Source of the DNA: Arbacia lixula
Lineage: Eukaryota; Echinodermata; Echinoidea; Arbacioida; Arbaciidae
Direction of reading: 5' to 3'
DNA length: 64,000 bases
Assembly: GCA_963669155.1 (NCBI GenBank)
Contig: OZ022597.1
Coordinates: forward strand, 14,155,965-14,219,964
Part shown: in pieces, positions 1 through 12,134 of the stretch
Position numbering within the stretch: the stretch's first letter is position 1
Layout of the letters: every line of letters begins with the position of its first letter
Notes under the pieces: generated by a model
Seen by the model: the letters and a program-made list of their open reading frames with translations, nothing else
Databases searched by the model: none
Told to the model about the DNA's origin: nothing
Position numbers and translations under genes: made by a program

Positions 1-2
1 CA

Positions 3-300
3 GTGACGTCAGAGAGGTCAACATACCATAGATTGTACGTAAGTCAACAATAGACCATTTTCGTAATGTATTCACAACTTTCCCCCTATCTGCGTAGTAA
101 CGCGTTATTGCATTTACCTGTATCTTGTCATTCAGATTCAATGGATGGAATGCACTTTGAATCTATTAGTTGTTGCTACTTGGACAAACCTCGGACAAGC
201 TTTGGGGTTCCCATTGGTAACGTATTGTTTGAACTGCGTGTATAAACATTTTTATTCACGCCGTTGGCAATATGGCATTTTGACTTCTCTGACGTCACTA
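3..300. mobile_element. MITE-like element with 18-bp terminal inverted repeats
   Basis: The left end near base 3 reads GTGACGTCAGAGAGGTCA. The right end near base 300 is its reverse complement with one mismatch. No coding potential was seen between them. The left flank is cut by the window edge, so a target duplication cannot be checked. Bases 100-225 are repeated in direct orientation at 521-645, so part of this interval belongs to a dispersed repeat. Confidence 0.5.
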
Positions 301-520
301 GAGGCGTGTGGGTTTTGTTTTTTCAAATTTTCGTCAAAATGAGACTTTATTGCGGCAAACGAAGGTGAAATTAGTTTTAGTGTAATTTTACATAGATAAG
401 TGGGAACTTATTTTTCTAATTTAATAACCCTTTAAAAGAACGAGAGGAAAAAACCTTGAAAAATAATTTGTAGGCTGACATGTGTGCGGCACAATGCCCA
501 TTGTTGTGTTCTGAAACTGC

Positions 521-645
521 GTAGTAATGCGTTATTGCTGTCACCTGTATCTGGTCATTCAGATTCAAGGGATGGAACTCACTTTGAATCTAATAGTTGT
601 TGCTTAAGCTTTGGGGTTCCCAATAGTAACGTTTTAACGACGTGA
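521..645. repeat. Second copy of the 100-225 repeat
   Basis: This stretch repeats bases 100-225 in direct orientation, including the runs CACCTGTATCTGGTCATTCA and AGCTTTGGGGTTCCCA. About 20 bases present in the first copy are missing here. It has no coding potential. Confidence 0.6.
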
Positions 646-2407
646 ATAAAATTTGCATACATGAAGAAAATGTCTATACAGACAACTTTAAAGACCCATA
701 TTTGTCCTAAAGTGTAAATATCATTAAATATTCACATGATCACTTCAAGGAAATTAATTGATGCAATTACACAAAACCTGTTTCTAAAAAAAGTTACATT
801 TACAGTCTACACTGTAAAGTGTAAAAGATCAAAAGAAGGGAGTTGAGAGAGGACAAATGAGAAGAGGGAAGTTACAGGGAGGAGCATAAGCTTAACTAGG
901 ATATAAAGTAAAAGGAAAATGAGAGAAAGAAAATGGGAGCGAGAGAGAAAAATAAAAGTGAAGGCTGTTGAAAGAGGTTAAGCTACAGAAGAGAGAAGAC
1001 AAATATTCATGTAGAGACTGGCACGACAGTCGAGACTGGCACGACTGGGAGAAAGATTTAGTCTCCACCCTCTACTGGCCTTTCTATGAGCAGAACGACC
1101 GTTCACTATGAATGCAATACGTCCAGAATGCAAATGACGTCATAAGAAAGCGTAGCAAAAACCCGCACTATCCTCAATATATTTCTTGACCACGTTTCTT
1201 TTAAATTATCAGTCAAGAATCCTTCTGTAGTGTGGTTATTTGTCCTTTTGAATGATCTTTTGTTTAGTTTATCTTTAGTCGTTTTTGTTGTTTAGTTCAA
1301 TGAAATTGGTATTTAGTTCAGTTCTGTTTGGAATTATGTTCGTATTCATCTTATCAGTAATTATCCTACTTCTCTGATCACCTTTATTCCTTTTCCTATT
1401 CAGATGTGCTTATTCATTCCGTCCTCACACCTGGCTATTTTGTTGAACATTCTTGATTACATAATCACTCAGATCATTTACGCATCATCATCCTTGTTGC
1501 TTTCATTGGTTGATTTGTTTAATGGGGTTCCTCCATTTTGTTGGTCTGCTTCATTCCTTTTATTTACATTGGTTATTTTTTACTTAATTTGAATATGCAA
1601 ATGTATTTATGTTAATTATGTTTATGCGAGAAAATCGTGCTGTTAGCAAAGAGCCTCAGAATAAATAAGTGCACCTCAGGCATGTCAGGACTTAAAGTCT
1701 GTAAGACCTATTTTTTGTGTTCCATCATGTAGTTCAAATGAATGTAAAACTATACGGCCAAAAATCTTTTAATCTACTGCTAACTGGCCAAGAAGTGGTA
1801 CGCATATTACACCTAGTAATAGTAATAACAGCGTGATCCATACTGTAAATCAATGAAAAAAATCTCGGAACAAGATGTATTTGAACATGCAATCTTCTGT
1901 ACAGGGCATTTCATTCATTTACAGGATGGGACATTGCATTACTTTAGAAAGCCCTTTCACTCAAACGTATGGAAACAGTTGTAGTCATGCCGTCGGTGCG
2001 GCTGTATTGGAAAAACAGCCTGTAAATAAGATTAATAATATTTCTTTAATGGGGACGGGGTAGGGAAGATAAGGACAATGGTGGTCGGTGTAATAGGTAT
2101 AGGGAGGCAAGGTTGGGACAGAGGTGGAACCAGGAGGATATCTAGATAAATGGGAATGAATGAGGGAAGCAGCAAGAGCATTCAGGTGAAGACGTCAAAG
2201 GAAAGGCGACAGAGGGAGAAAACAAATCCGATGAGAGATGAGGGAAGATGATGAAAATAAAGAAAACGCGTCAAATGAGAGAGAGAGAGAGGAGGGGGGT
2301 GGGGAGATGTGGCGAGTAGAAAGTGTTGTAAAAAGATGAGAGGAGGAGAGAGATAATTAAGCAAAAGGGAGAGAAAAGAGAGATAGACAGGTAAAGGAGG
2401 GAGAGAA

Positions 2408-2438
<31 letters not shown>

Positions 2439-2930
2439 AAGAGAAAGAGAGAGAGAAGATAGAAAGGGGGCATGGTGGTAGTAAAATGGCTTTTAAAAAT
2501 ACATACATCTATTATACCCAGGGGGCAATACAGGTTTACCTTACATGGACTGTTCTAAAAGGTTGATTGGTATCAATGTGTTTGGTAGACCAGTCTGCAT
2601 ATTTTCTAGGTGGACTTGCTCTTGGAAAGAAATGGCAACGATTTTTCAAAATGGCCGCCGTGAAAATGTGGTATTGACCACTATTTAAGATGGCATTTGA
2701 ATGGCACATTTTGCCACATCATAAAGTGGGTAACATTTCCTACTAAACTACATTTGTTGGGCTTTGTGTTGATTCTTATAACAATTCTAGGCAACGAATG
2801 TGAATTTTTATCATATTTCCCATTTTTGTTTTAATTTCATGGTAATACACATCCCTTCATACTTCCAGAAAAATATAGATTAGCGAGATTAGCGAGCAAC
2901 TATAGCACATATCTTGATATGAAGTTAAAG
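646..2930. other. No gene seen; purine-rich tracts
   Basis: No gene or recognisable transposon protein was seen. It contains a GA-rich stretch (about 840-1010), a 17-base direct repeat (GAGACTGGCACGAC twice near 1014-1050), and a (GA)n/(GACA)n simple-sequence block at about 2278-2470. A 108-codon minus frame across that block is a product of the simple sequence. Confidence 0.6.
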
Positions 2931-3027
2931 TAATCTAAGGTCCATACCTTGACCTTTATAGTCAAAGCCGCTTTTTGTACATTTCTGTTCCTATGCCATA
3001 TATTTATATACCATGTTTGAACGGTAC

Positions 3028-3580
3028 ATTGGAATTATGTGTCCTACATATTTTGAAATAAAGTTTCTTTATTTTTCTCTCAGCACCGGTAAGCTCCGCC
3101 TCCAGAATATCCTCCAACTCAAGATTCTTCTTGTGACATCATCAAAGGAGGCAATTAATTAAAATTAGCAGGATAATTTAGAAAGAACTTATGCACAAAC
3201 TAAAGACTGCAATAACTACCTGCAAGTCCTTATAATAGCATTACGTGTTTATACAATGCAATTCTTTCCTTGGCATAGCTAGCACATTTCTGATATAACG
3301 ATTATTCCCACATGACAGGTTGTTAGATGGTATTGTGTTTGTGTGAAGACATGTATATAATGCTCTTGTGTGGGCAGGTGGATGTACATGTAGTCATTGC
3401 AATGTTTAGTTTGTGCATAAATTCCGCCTTTTATCCTGCTACTTTCTACCTTTGATGATGTCACAGGGGGAATCTTGATTTGGAGGATATGCTGAAGGAG
3501 GGGCTTATCAGTGCTGAGAAAAAAAGAGACATTAGCTAGGAAACATTAGGTAGGAAACATAATTCCAATGTACATTCATA
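3028..3580. mobile_element. Foldback element, inverted arms of about 140 bp
   Basis: The left arm (about 3028-3175) and right arm (about 3434-3580) are inverted copies. The left has TAAGCTCCGCCTCCAGAATA and the right carries its diverged reverse complement, and the match continues outwards through the CATTGGAATTATG motif and its complement. The left arm is also repeated in direct orientation at 4177-4275. It is non-coding; the superfamily is unknown. Confidence 0.6.
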
Positions 3581-3989
3581 GTGATTTTGTTATAAAGATA
3601 TTAAGTTACATAAAATAAAATCAACATACATTTTCATTTCATAGGGCCTTTAAGTGCAAGGATATCCATCCTTTTGAACAAGGTTTGATTCCGCCACTTA
3701 ATACTCATGGCTAGCAGGAGCTCTCAACAATATAATGTACACCCGATTGCGTCACGTTCACCTGGATTTATAATAGGTCATACACATTTATATACATGCA
3801 TAGGGTTCAGCTTTCACTGCTGAACTTTTAATTCTGTCACTAATTGCTTGTTATGTAAGTAATAAGGACAAACGAATACGAAATTTGTTACTTTTCAGTG
3901 CTGTCACCAGTTTTTTTTCAAAGGGGGTGCGTTTGGGGGAAAAAGACACAACGATTACCAATTCTGATGTCAGGCAGTGCTCGCCCATC

Positions 3990-4700
3990 TAATAGACCTA
4001 TAGCCCCCCCCCCCCCCTCGGCGACGTACCCCCCCCCCCCCCCCAAAAAAAAATAAAAAAATAAAAAAATAAAAAAAAAAAAAATAAAAAAAATAAATAA
4101 ATGAATAAATAAATAAATAAAAAGAAAAAGTAAAAAAAAAAGAGAGAAAAAAGGTCCCCTTCTAAAAAACAAAACTTTTTTCTCAGCACTGGTAAGCTCC
4201 GCCTCCAGAATATCCTCCAACTCAAGATTCTTCTTGTGACATCATCAAAGGAGGCAATTAAAAAAATTAGCAGGATAAATCTAATAGACCTATAGCCCCC
4301 CCCCCCCCCCCCCACCCCCGGCGACGTACCCCCCCCCCCCCCCCAAAAAAAAAAAAATAAATAAATAAAATAAAAAAAAATAAATAAAAAAAATATAAAT
4401 GAATAAATGAATAAATAAATAAATCAAAAGAAAAAGTAAAAAAAAAAAAAAAAAAAGGTCCCCTTCTAAAAAACAAAACTCTCCCTGGTGACGGCCATGA
4501 TATGAATATGGATCTACTAATACTGATAGTATTTCGCCTAGATCTTTTTCAAAAGAGCCCTCAAGTATCCCTACCCCCCCCCCCCCCTCCGGTTTTGTTT
4601 TGTTTTGTTGTTGTTTTATATTTTTAATTTTTTTTAATTTTTTTTTTGGTTCTGAAGGGGGGTGCGTTCGCACCCTCCGCACCCCCCTGGCGACGGCCCT
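3990..4700. repeat. Two-unit poly-C/poly-A repeat
   Basis: Two tandem units (3999-4173 and 4279-4484) share the order CTAATAGACCTATAG, poly-C, GGCGACGTACC, poly-C, an A-rich (AATA)n block, then GGTCCCCTTCTAAAAAAC. They are separated by a copy of the left arm of the neighbouring foldback element. A third poly-C and T-rich block runs to 4700. Long minus-strand frames here (up to 164 codons) encode only Phe/Gly/Leu-rich low complexity. Confidence 0.75.
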
Positions 4701-7035
4701 GCTTTTTGAGATGGAAATACTAGCTTGGGCGCGGCTGGACACGTTTTTCATGTTACATGTACTTGTCTGAAAGGAACGTTTCATGCAACTTTTTAATGAA
4801 ATATGATGCGGAACGTTGTAAAATTGTAAGTTTTATGTTGCAACTTGATATCATCATTGTAACAATAGTCCCCGATTGAATCTTTATAGATGCATCGTAG
4901 CAGGCATTACATGTCACAACTGCGCAAGTATATGGGGTGAACATATTTCCCCAAATTCTTCTGTGCATCCGATTTTGTTTATACGTCAATAATCCAGAAA
5001 ATGAATCACACGGCTGATGGATATCCATGTACACGATGGCAAACTCACACCTGCAGAGATACGGGCACTTACAAAGATAAAACACCACACAACTCACATA
5101 GGTCAATGTTGTAATTGTACTGGGCGTCGATAACTGTAAACCGTTTTTTGTACAAGATAAACTGCAGTGTGCATGGGTATTGTATGTATTACACGTGAAC
5201 AAATTCACAGGTGGTTATATTCAGCATGGTCGTGTCAATGTTCGCGTGGAGAAAACTGCAGGCCGTGTCTACACCTACACGCGCATACCACGCGCCCATC
5301 GACCTACGCACTTTCCCTCGCACACCATATTCACTGACTACCGATCGCAAGTGCCTCACGCATAAGTTTTTTGTTTAACACACGGGGTAGATATAAAAAC
5401 ATGACGCCAATGAAAACGAGAAAAGGCGTAAGGTGCTTGTAATGTGTTTGCCCTTCACAGGATTGCAAGAGAGGAATAGTTTGTAGTAATAATATTATAT
5501 AACCAGCCGCCATTTTTTGTTTGGAGTCGTTTATAGAAATCCTACAGTTGCTTTGTCATTTCCTTTCTAGAAGCGTCTATAGACAAACTTTTTACTTAAG
5601 AGATTATTTCATTCTCCTATGTGATCATGGTGATATCAATTGTAATATGCTTACCTAAAATTCCTCTCAAACTACATTAAAGACCAAGCATTGCATTGGT
5701 TGATTTTCAAACTGTTTCTTTAATTTCTCTCATTGTTTGCAGCAATATTAATATAGAAGTTTTGACTGCACCCCATGCATTGCATTACATATCAAATCCT
5801 TTTACGCCTTTTGGACCCCTTGCGCGCGCCAATGCTCAGCGGCGCACGCACAGTCGCGCAAGCGCAGCCCAGGTACGCTAGGCGGCCACTAGCACTGCAT
5901 GCACTGCGTGCCTGCTGAGCATGCACTGCATTTTGTTTGTGCTTTTTACAGCAAACTTGATGTGGACGTGACCTTGCCCAAAATCATACTGTAATTGCTG
6001 CCATAAATGTATCCTAGATCTATTCCTTGAATTCCATAGCCCACTTAGCCTGACCAGAGCGTTGTGTGCATTCATACAGCATTCAACCAGAACCAGAATT
6101 AGATCTACATTAGATCTAGACCGATAATAATTGTCTAACCTCGCTCGCTATACCTGCGCGCTGCAGTGCAATGCATAGCATTGCGTGAGGCCAGCGCGGC
6201 CAGCCCGGGCCCGGCCGCGCCATGCATGGTGATATGCGTATTAGGTACAGTACTAGACTGGCCCGAATATGACAACCTCTGCCATTGGCTTGTGGTCTGA
6301 CACATGTGTATTTAAAGCTAAAACGCGAACGCAAAGTTTGACCAATGAACATAATTCTTACATCATCGGAAAGCTTAGAAAAAACTGCACAATGACTCAT
6401 GGGAAGTAAGCTGAACGATACCATCAAGCGAAATGGTTCGAGTGGGAAATCGTTTGGAGTGACATAAAGTAGGACTTTACGTTGAGTTTCATCCTATTTT
6501 TGATATGAAAGTGATATTTTTGACCCCAAAACGCGAATGCAATTGACATCCATGTAAAGATTTCAATCATTTAATGGAAATAATATGATATCATCAGCAA
6601 TATATCATTGGAAGTAAAGATAAAAGTGTAAACTTTTTTCAGGAAAGACAAATTTGTTAACAAAACATGTAATTTCCAATGGTATTTCCATAGAGTGGTA
6701 GACACGCGCGGAAAGCACGCGCAGTTAGTGTCCCATAGGATTCGATATGGCCAGAATGTATTTTCTTTCTTTTTTTAAAAAAACAAAGAAAACAGTGTAG
6801 CCCTGATTTTGATTTCTGCAAGTTTCATGTCATTATGCAGGAATCAAACATAAAGAGCGCCATCTTGACCAAATGACATCGATATAACTGCTCAGATTCG
6901 TGCCATGTGCAAAAGATTTTTCACTTGGCAACGATCGAGATGGCGGAAGTACGATGATTGAGTCCAGCATAACAGTACAGTGAACTAATTGTTGTTCATG
7001 TACGCAGGGAAATGAGAGAGACATGTCCCTGATGT
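4701..7035. other. No gene supported
   Basis: No recognisable gene. The longest frame is a 151-codon minus-strand ORF (4753-5208), Cys-rich and unlike any family I know; it may be chance. A CpG-rich patch with GGCCGCGCC and repeated TGCATGCA motifs lies at about 5820-6240. Confidence 0.5.
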
Positions 7036-7587
7036 GTATGCGTTCAGCACAAAGTGGAGCAGCAATGGTTTCATCGATTTACCCATCATACCGATGATAT
7101 TGATCGCTACCAGTACACTTGAAACGGCAAAATGAGCAAATCTACCCAGAAATATCGGGCTGATTGCTCTCAAAGGTTTTGCAAATGCTGTTCCAGTGAT
7201 TTCTGCATCATTTACGGTGGCGCCTTATGCGACCGGGGCCCCGCTGCGCGGCGGCAGCAGTCCCGGGCTAGGTGGTACCGTGACCGATGCAGAAATCACT
7301 GAAGCAGCATTTGCGATTTATATAATGCACAGTGAGTGATCTCCAAGTCCCAGTTTGGAGCTTGTCATTACAGGAAATCTTTGAGAGTAATCAGCCCGAT
7401 ATTTCTGGGTAGACCTCTTTATTGGTAGATTTGCTACTGTTGCCTTTTCATGTGTACTGGTAGGCTTCCACTTGTTAGTACCAGTACACTTGAAACGGCA
7501 AAATGAGCAGTGGTAGCGATCAAAATCATCGGCACATCGATGAAATCATTGCTGCTCCACTGCAAAATATATGTGCTAAACGCATAC
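7036..7587. mobile_element. Foldback element of about 550 bp
   Basis: The ends are GTATGCGTTCAGCACA (7036-7051) and its reverse complement with one change (ending 7587). The arms continue inward as inverted copies: AATATCGGGCTGATT at about 7153 and AATCAGCCCGATATT at about 7388, then CAGTGATTTCTGCATC and its complement around a GC-rich centre (7215-7280). The motif CAGTACACTTGAAACGGCAA occurs twice in direct orientation (about 7113 and 7483), showing internal rearrangement. It is non-coding. No clear target duplication was seen. Confidence 0.7.
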
Positions 7588-7977
7588 AACAATCACTCTC
7601 GATCGCATGTATTCACGTAACAGTTCCATACTACTCCACGCAAATACGAAGGGCACGCGAAACACGTATCGCATTACACACGAACATCTAATGATCTATG
7701 TATACGCACGCAACCTACCCCCCCACCCCCCCCCCACCCCCCCCCCCCCCCCGCAAAAACCAAAACAAAGCAAAAATCGTAGTTGTTGGTTGGCAGGTGT
7801 GAAGTCTGTCATAGACTTGATTGCATGGTTTCATTTTTTTATTTTTTTTTTTTTGGGGGGGGGGGTACTTGTCAAGATACAATAAGATGAAATATTGCTT
7901 CTGCCTTATTCTTGTCCTTCTTTTAGCTGTGATGTTCGTGTCTGACAGCTGAAACAACGGTTTATTGTAATTTCGTC
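7588..7977. other. No gene seen; poly-C and poly-T/G runs
   Basis: The stretch holds an interrupted poly-C run (about 7720-7755) and a poly-T to poly-G run (about 7835-7866). Frames over it are Pro/Gly artefacts. Confidence 0.7.
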
Positions 7978-8723
7978 CAATGCCATTTCGTCTTATAGCC
8001 ATTTGGTCTTACATCATTTCGTCTGGCATCAGTTGGTTCACTAGCCACATAGACCAATTACCGTCTCGTCCCATAACCATTTCGTCTATAAGCCATTTTG
8101 GTATATTATCATTTGGTCTAATAGCCATTTGGTCTATTATCATTTGGTCTAATAGCCATTTGGTCACATCCACTGTCATTACCTATATAATTCCAATTTG
8201 GTCTAGTAGCCAACTGGTCTGAAGTCAAATGATCTAATAACCACTTGTTCTTTCATTTCGTCCATGTTCTACTTGGTCTAAATGCATTTGGTCTAAACCC
8301 AATTCGGATAACAATCATTTGTTCTAATTGCCATTAGGTCTAATCACCAATAGGTACATTTCCATTTGGCTTATCGCTATTTAGTCTATTATACATTTTG
8401 TCTAATGAATAAGCACACTGGTCTTCAGCTATTAGACTAAATGGCTTTTGGACGAGTTGGGAACTGGATGAAATAGGTTACAACAGACGATTTGTTACCA
8501 TGGACTGATCATGGGACCTAATGGTTGATGGACGAAATGATTATTAGACGAAATGGCAATTGGACGAGTTGATAAATAGACGATGTGGATATTGGACCAA
8601 TTTAAATTAGCCAACATGGCTATTATTGGACCAAATGAACGTTGGCCGAACTGATGAATGGACAATTTAGCGTTTTTAATAGAATGAATGTGGACCAAAT
8701 GGCTATAAGACGAAATGGCATTG
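7978..8723. mobile_element. Foldback (FB-like) element built from short tandem repeats
   Basis: The outer 31 bases on each side (7978-8008 and 8693-8723) are perfect inverted copies. Inside the left half the degenerate motif CATTTGGTCTAATAGC recurs many times on the + strand (to about 8420). From about 8430 the same motif recurs on the minus strand (GACGAAATGGC, GACCAAATGGC). This matches the architecture of foldback transposons, where long inverted repeats are made of short tandem repeats. No transposase is present, so the superfamily is unknown. Frames of 80-86 codons in both halves are repeat translations. Confidence 0.75.
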
Positions 8724-9100
8724 AATTGGCAATTTGTTTGTGGACCCTGTATCATTCTGCTTGAAAATATGGAAGTTGCCTAATGTACCTTCACTTATCG
8801 GTAGGCCTACTGCATGATTATGCATGCATTTTAAGGTCAATTTTTACATTTTGTGTGGTGAAATGGAAAACCATGATTTACTGTGCTTCTTAGAAGCACG
8901 TTCGGTCATGACAGCCTGACAATACTGTGAAGGAATTTTTCCTCGGAGATTATTCTCCACTTTCTTCAGAGACACAGGTGTTCTGCATATTTACGCTAAT
9001 TTACGCAAGTCGTGTCATTGAACCTAAGAAATGGCGGATATCTGACTATATCGAACATGATTGGCATGACAGGAAATGCACCATCGAAATACCAATGGGA
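8724..9100. other. No gene seen
   Basis: Unique-looking AT-rich sequence without recognisable coding or repeat structure. Confidence 0.6.
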
Positions 9101-9600
9101 CACCATTAGAACTAATTTAGATAATTGGAACCCTAACTTGCACATCCAATGGTAGTTCAATGGTAAACCAATGGTGGACACCACATAATTTGCATACTTC
9201 GGTGCTCATTGGTACCTACCATTGGTGTACCATTGGCCCACCATTGACATACCATTGGCCCACCATTTACCATTAAAATACCATACACCGACCATTGACA
9301 TACCATTCAGTATCCACCATTGATACACCATTGGCCTATGATTCACCACTGAAATACCATACACCCACCATTGTCATACACACGCCACTCACATACCATT
9401 CGCTATCCACCATTGAAATACATGTACCATACACCCATCATTGAGACACCATTCGCTATATCCACCACTGAAATGCCAGTCGCTATTCCCACTATTGAAA
9501 TACCATTTGCTATATCCACCATTGACATACCATTCACCATTCACCATTGATATACCATTCACTATCCACCATTGACATACCATAGCCAGCTGTCTTCTCC
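9101..9600. repeat. CCATTGACATACCATT minisatellite
   Basis: A degenerate tandem array whose unit is approximately CCATTGACATACCATT, with an extended form that includes CGCTATCCA. At the left edge (about 9150-9180) a few units read on the opposite strand (CAATGGTAG, CAATGGTAA). A minus-strand frame here is a repetitive Trp/Asn/Gly translation with no support as a gene. Confidence 0.85.
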
Positions 9601-9950
9601 TTCAAGACAGAATCTCGTCAAAGATAATGTCGGGAATATATATATATATATTTTTAAAGCCAACGGCCATCCAAAAATTCTCCCTACAAGTTTGCGTTTT
9701 GGAAAAAATACGCCTTTGAGATTTGTGTTGGGTTTTCATTGTAGGTTAAGAGTAAGAAACCTTTTATTATCAAGTACAACACTGGTTGATATTGCCTAGG
9801 GTTTGTTAATGAGGTGAAAATGCATCAATGACGTGTAAAAATAGTAAGAGGTTGCTTCTGACTAGCCCATCATATAGCTCATATCTCGAGCAAGAAAGAA
9901 TGTGACGTACATGATTGAGGTTATAAATCAAGAAAATTATCTGTGTTACA
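9601..9950. other. No gene seen
   Basis: AT-rich sequence with a short (TA)n run near 9640. No supported feature. Confidence 0.6.
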
Positions 9951-10103
9951 GTCCATCCTACAGTGACTTCTCCTCAGCCTCCTTTTGGAGAGATTTAGTG
10001 AGATAGCTTTGCCGGTTCTCTCCTTTACTCGTCCTTCATTACGTCGTGCAAAAGTCCATCCTATAGTATAGTGACTACTCCTTGAGGAAGATTAAGCTTA
10101 GAC
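9951..10103. repeat. Two GTCCATCCTATAGTGAC-type units
   Basis: Two degenerate units begin AGTCCATCCTACAGTGAC and AGTCCATCCTATAGTATA, each followed by a GGA(G/A)GATT(T/A)AG stretch. Three related units occur at 34010-34400, in the same position relative to the other DUF829 copy. This supports a duplicated segment. The second unit runs directly into the broken 3' exon of the pseudogene. Confidence 0.65.
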
Positions 10104-11149
10104 ATCACTCTCCAGATGCTTGTGCCACTGCTTGACCAGCTCGGTTGTTCTACTTGGCCGTGGCGATCGGGTCATCGCAAGAGAAGAGGATCAGAGTGGG
10201 CGCCCTGATTGGGCGGCCAGTGAAGATTTCATTCACCTGAAGGACAATGCAAAACAATAGGACTGTTAATAAAAACTATGCTTTGTTTCTTTGGAAATTC
10301 TCATGAAATTCTTGCTTTTCCTCCAACAATGATCCATCATGATGAATTATTCCCCAATATTTAAATTAATGTTGAGTTATGCCTTTTGATTATATTCCAA
10401 AATATTAGAAATAGGTTATCTGTTGGAGACTGGGTTTCCGCGACATCTTTAGGCAAGCAAACGGGTCTCTGAGGAGTCATAGTAACTGCAAATGTGTTTG
10501 ATTTCAGGAGACTTTTGTTTTCAAGTCTCCTGTAAGTCTTGGAAATGTATGTGGTGTCCCCGCGACATCTCGAATAAAGAAACAGACTTTTAACCTTTAC
10601 ATTAGCAATCCATGAAAACCCCACTGGCTTACTAAGCATCGTCATACCAATGCTCATGTGAGAGTTTACCCTTCAAGCTCACCTTGACGATGCTTTCCAC
10701 AGTGTACTTATTAGTCAGCCAGAAGTAGGTCTCTCTTGATGACGAACTGCGTGAAGGAGCTGTTGGCGGCCTGTGAGTAGATACCCTTGTAGTTATCCCT
10801 GGAGAGGACACAGCTGTCTAGGATCTGGCCAACGATGTGATACCGCACCGACGCATATCGGATGCTCCGCTCAACAGACGCGCTCCTTCTCCAATTCGTC
10901 TGTCAGGGATTTCCCTTTTTTGGCACTGGCGGACTTCCCGCTTCTGTGGAAGGGGATTTCCCTCCTTCCGAGGTGTCCATCAGGTCGAGCATCTCGGCAT
11001 ACACGTGGCTGTTGATGGAGAAGGCATGGACCAGGAGAGGGCGTGTGTCACCATCCATGGCGTGATCCAGGATCTCCATCGCAATATCCTTGACGATGGC
11101 AGGCCAGGCGATGTTGATGGGTCGCGTCTTGACCACCAGAATGTTGTAT
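10104..11149 (-). pseudogene. DUF829/TMEM53-like pseudogene, copy 1
   Basis: Two exons are visible on the minus strand. Exon A (11149-10683) follows a TCTAG acceptor and encodes RPLLVHAFSINSHVYAEMLD, then a linker, then RYHIVGQILDSCVLSRDNY, ending at an AAG|GTGAGC donor. Exon B (from 10236, acceptor CTTCAG) encodes VNEIFTGRPIRAPTLILFSC and DDPIATAK. The PLLVHAFS, VVGxIxDS-like and LxLFSxxDP blocks match the alpha/beta-hydrolase-like DUF829 family (TMEM53, a nuclear-envelope protein in vertebrates). The copy is broken. Linker frames are shifted (TGA near 10905), exon A loses about 7-8 bases before the YFWLTNKYT segment, and exon B has a stop plus shift right after ATAK. The C-terminal part is missing. 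The family call is by motif; the pseudogene call rests on several independent lesions. Confidence 0.7.
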
Positions 11150-11437
11150 CTAGAATGAGGAAGCAATTTGATTTGTTAAACCCTTTAGTTAGGCTTTGTA
11201 GTAGTAGACATCACAAATATTTAAACCTCAGGATTTTGCTCTGCTGCTTCAGGAACAAAGAGAGTTAACAACAGAATTATTCACCCCCCTACTGAAATAT
11301 CAGTTTTTTATGTTTTTCTAAAAAAAAACGACAGATGGACATAGAATATTTGCCCGTAGTTGAACGGTAAACACTCTGAATTGTTTTTGTATAACCTCAT
11401 TTGCATAACAAAGAGCACACTGCTTTGTTTGTATTTT

Positions 11438-12134
11438 GACTTGCTCAAAATTATTCATACCCTTTGTCATTCAAATTGTAACGGCATTGTTTAATACTGC
11501 TTCACTTTAGACAAATCTGAACTGCATGTACCTAAATGGTATGAAGGTCTTTGGTAAGGTGCAGAAGTTAAGCCCTGAAAAAAGTTAACTTCAAAAACAT
11601 CATTAAGTGCTTCAAAAGAGTGAAAATAAACAAGTAGCCAGAATGGCCCAGAACCACCATACTAAACTCCCCCATAGACTGCTTTGTCAGAATAAATGCG
11701 CTGACAGCATGTTTATTCAGTGGCAAGTGGGCCTGGCAATTTTGTAAAAGTAGAAGAAGCAGTACATCCCAATTCTGAAAGACAACGTCAAGCAGTCTGC
11801 AGAAAATTTTCATCTTGACCCCAACTGGACATTGCAACAGGACAATGATCCTAAACATACTGCAAAGGCAGTCAAAAAATGGTTCAAGAATAGCAGTACG
11901 GAGGTGTTACAATGGCCAAGCCAGATCCCAGACCTGAATCCCATTGAAAACCTATGGAGAGCCCTCAAGGCTAGGGAGCATGCCTGCAGGCCCTCCAACC
12001 TGACAGAACTAGAGGTCATAGCTAAGGAATAGTGGGCCAAAATTCCTGTGGAGCTCTGCCAAACCTTCGTGAACAGCTACAGAAACTGCCTGGATGCTGT
12101 GATCAAGAACAAAGACTTTGTAACTGACTATTGA
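11438..12134 (+). pseudogene. Tc1-like transposase remnant
   Basis: From about 11754 an open stretch encodes the C-terminal half of a Tc1/mariner DDE transposase: KDNVKQSAENFHLDPNWTLQ, then QQDNDPKHTAKAVKKWF, WPSQIPDLNPIENLWRAL, and after a stop WAKIPVELCQTFVNSYRNC to a final TGA at 12134. The second catalytic Asp (QDND) and the Glu (NPIENLW) are present. The first Asp and the DNA-binding domain are absent. A TAG at about 12030 interrupts the reading just before WAKIP. A Tc1-type terminal motif (CAAAATTATTCATACCC) lies near 11447, and no matching right end was seen. It cannot encode an active transposase. Confidence 0.8.
11575..11724. repeat. Left arm of 150-bp inverted repeat around Tc1 remnant
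   Basis: This segment is the reverse complement of about 12392-12545. Both arms contain the TGGTGGTTCTGGGCCAT motif and its TGAATAAACATGCTGTCAG neighbour. Together they bracket the Tc1-like coding remnant, which suggests insertion into, or capture between, two copies of another repeat. Confidence 0.75.

Noticed and set aside
2182..2508. 108-codon minus-strand frame
   Set aside because: Translation of a (GA)n/(GACA)n tract; Leu/Ser/Pro low complexity with no domain.
3918..4784. Several overlapping minus-strand frames of 69-164 codons
   Set aside because: They read through poly-C, poly-A and AATA repeats and give Phe/Leu/Gly runs.
4753..5208. 151-codon minus-strand ORF, Cys-rich
   Set aside because: Length alone is not compelling in 64 kb searched in six frames. 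No motif, signal or splice context was recognised.
7978..8723. CRISPR-like regularly spaced repeat
   Set aside because: Repeats are degenerate, spacing is irregular, they occur in both orientations, and the DNA is eukaryotic.
10773..11268. + strand frames of 67-143 codons
   Set aside because: Antisense shadows of the DUF829-like exon on the minus strand.
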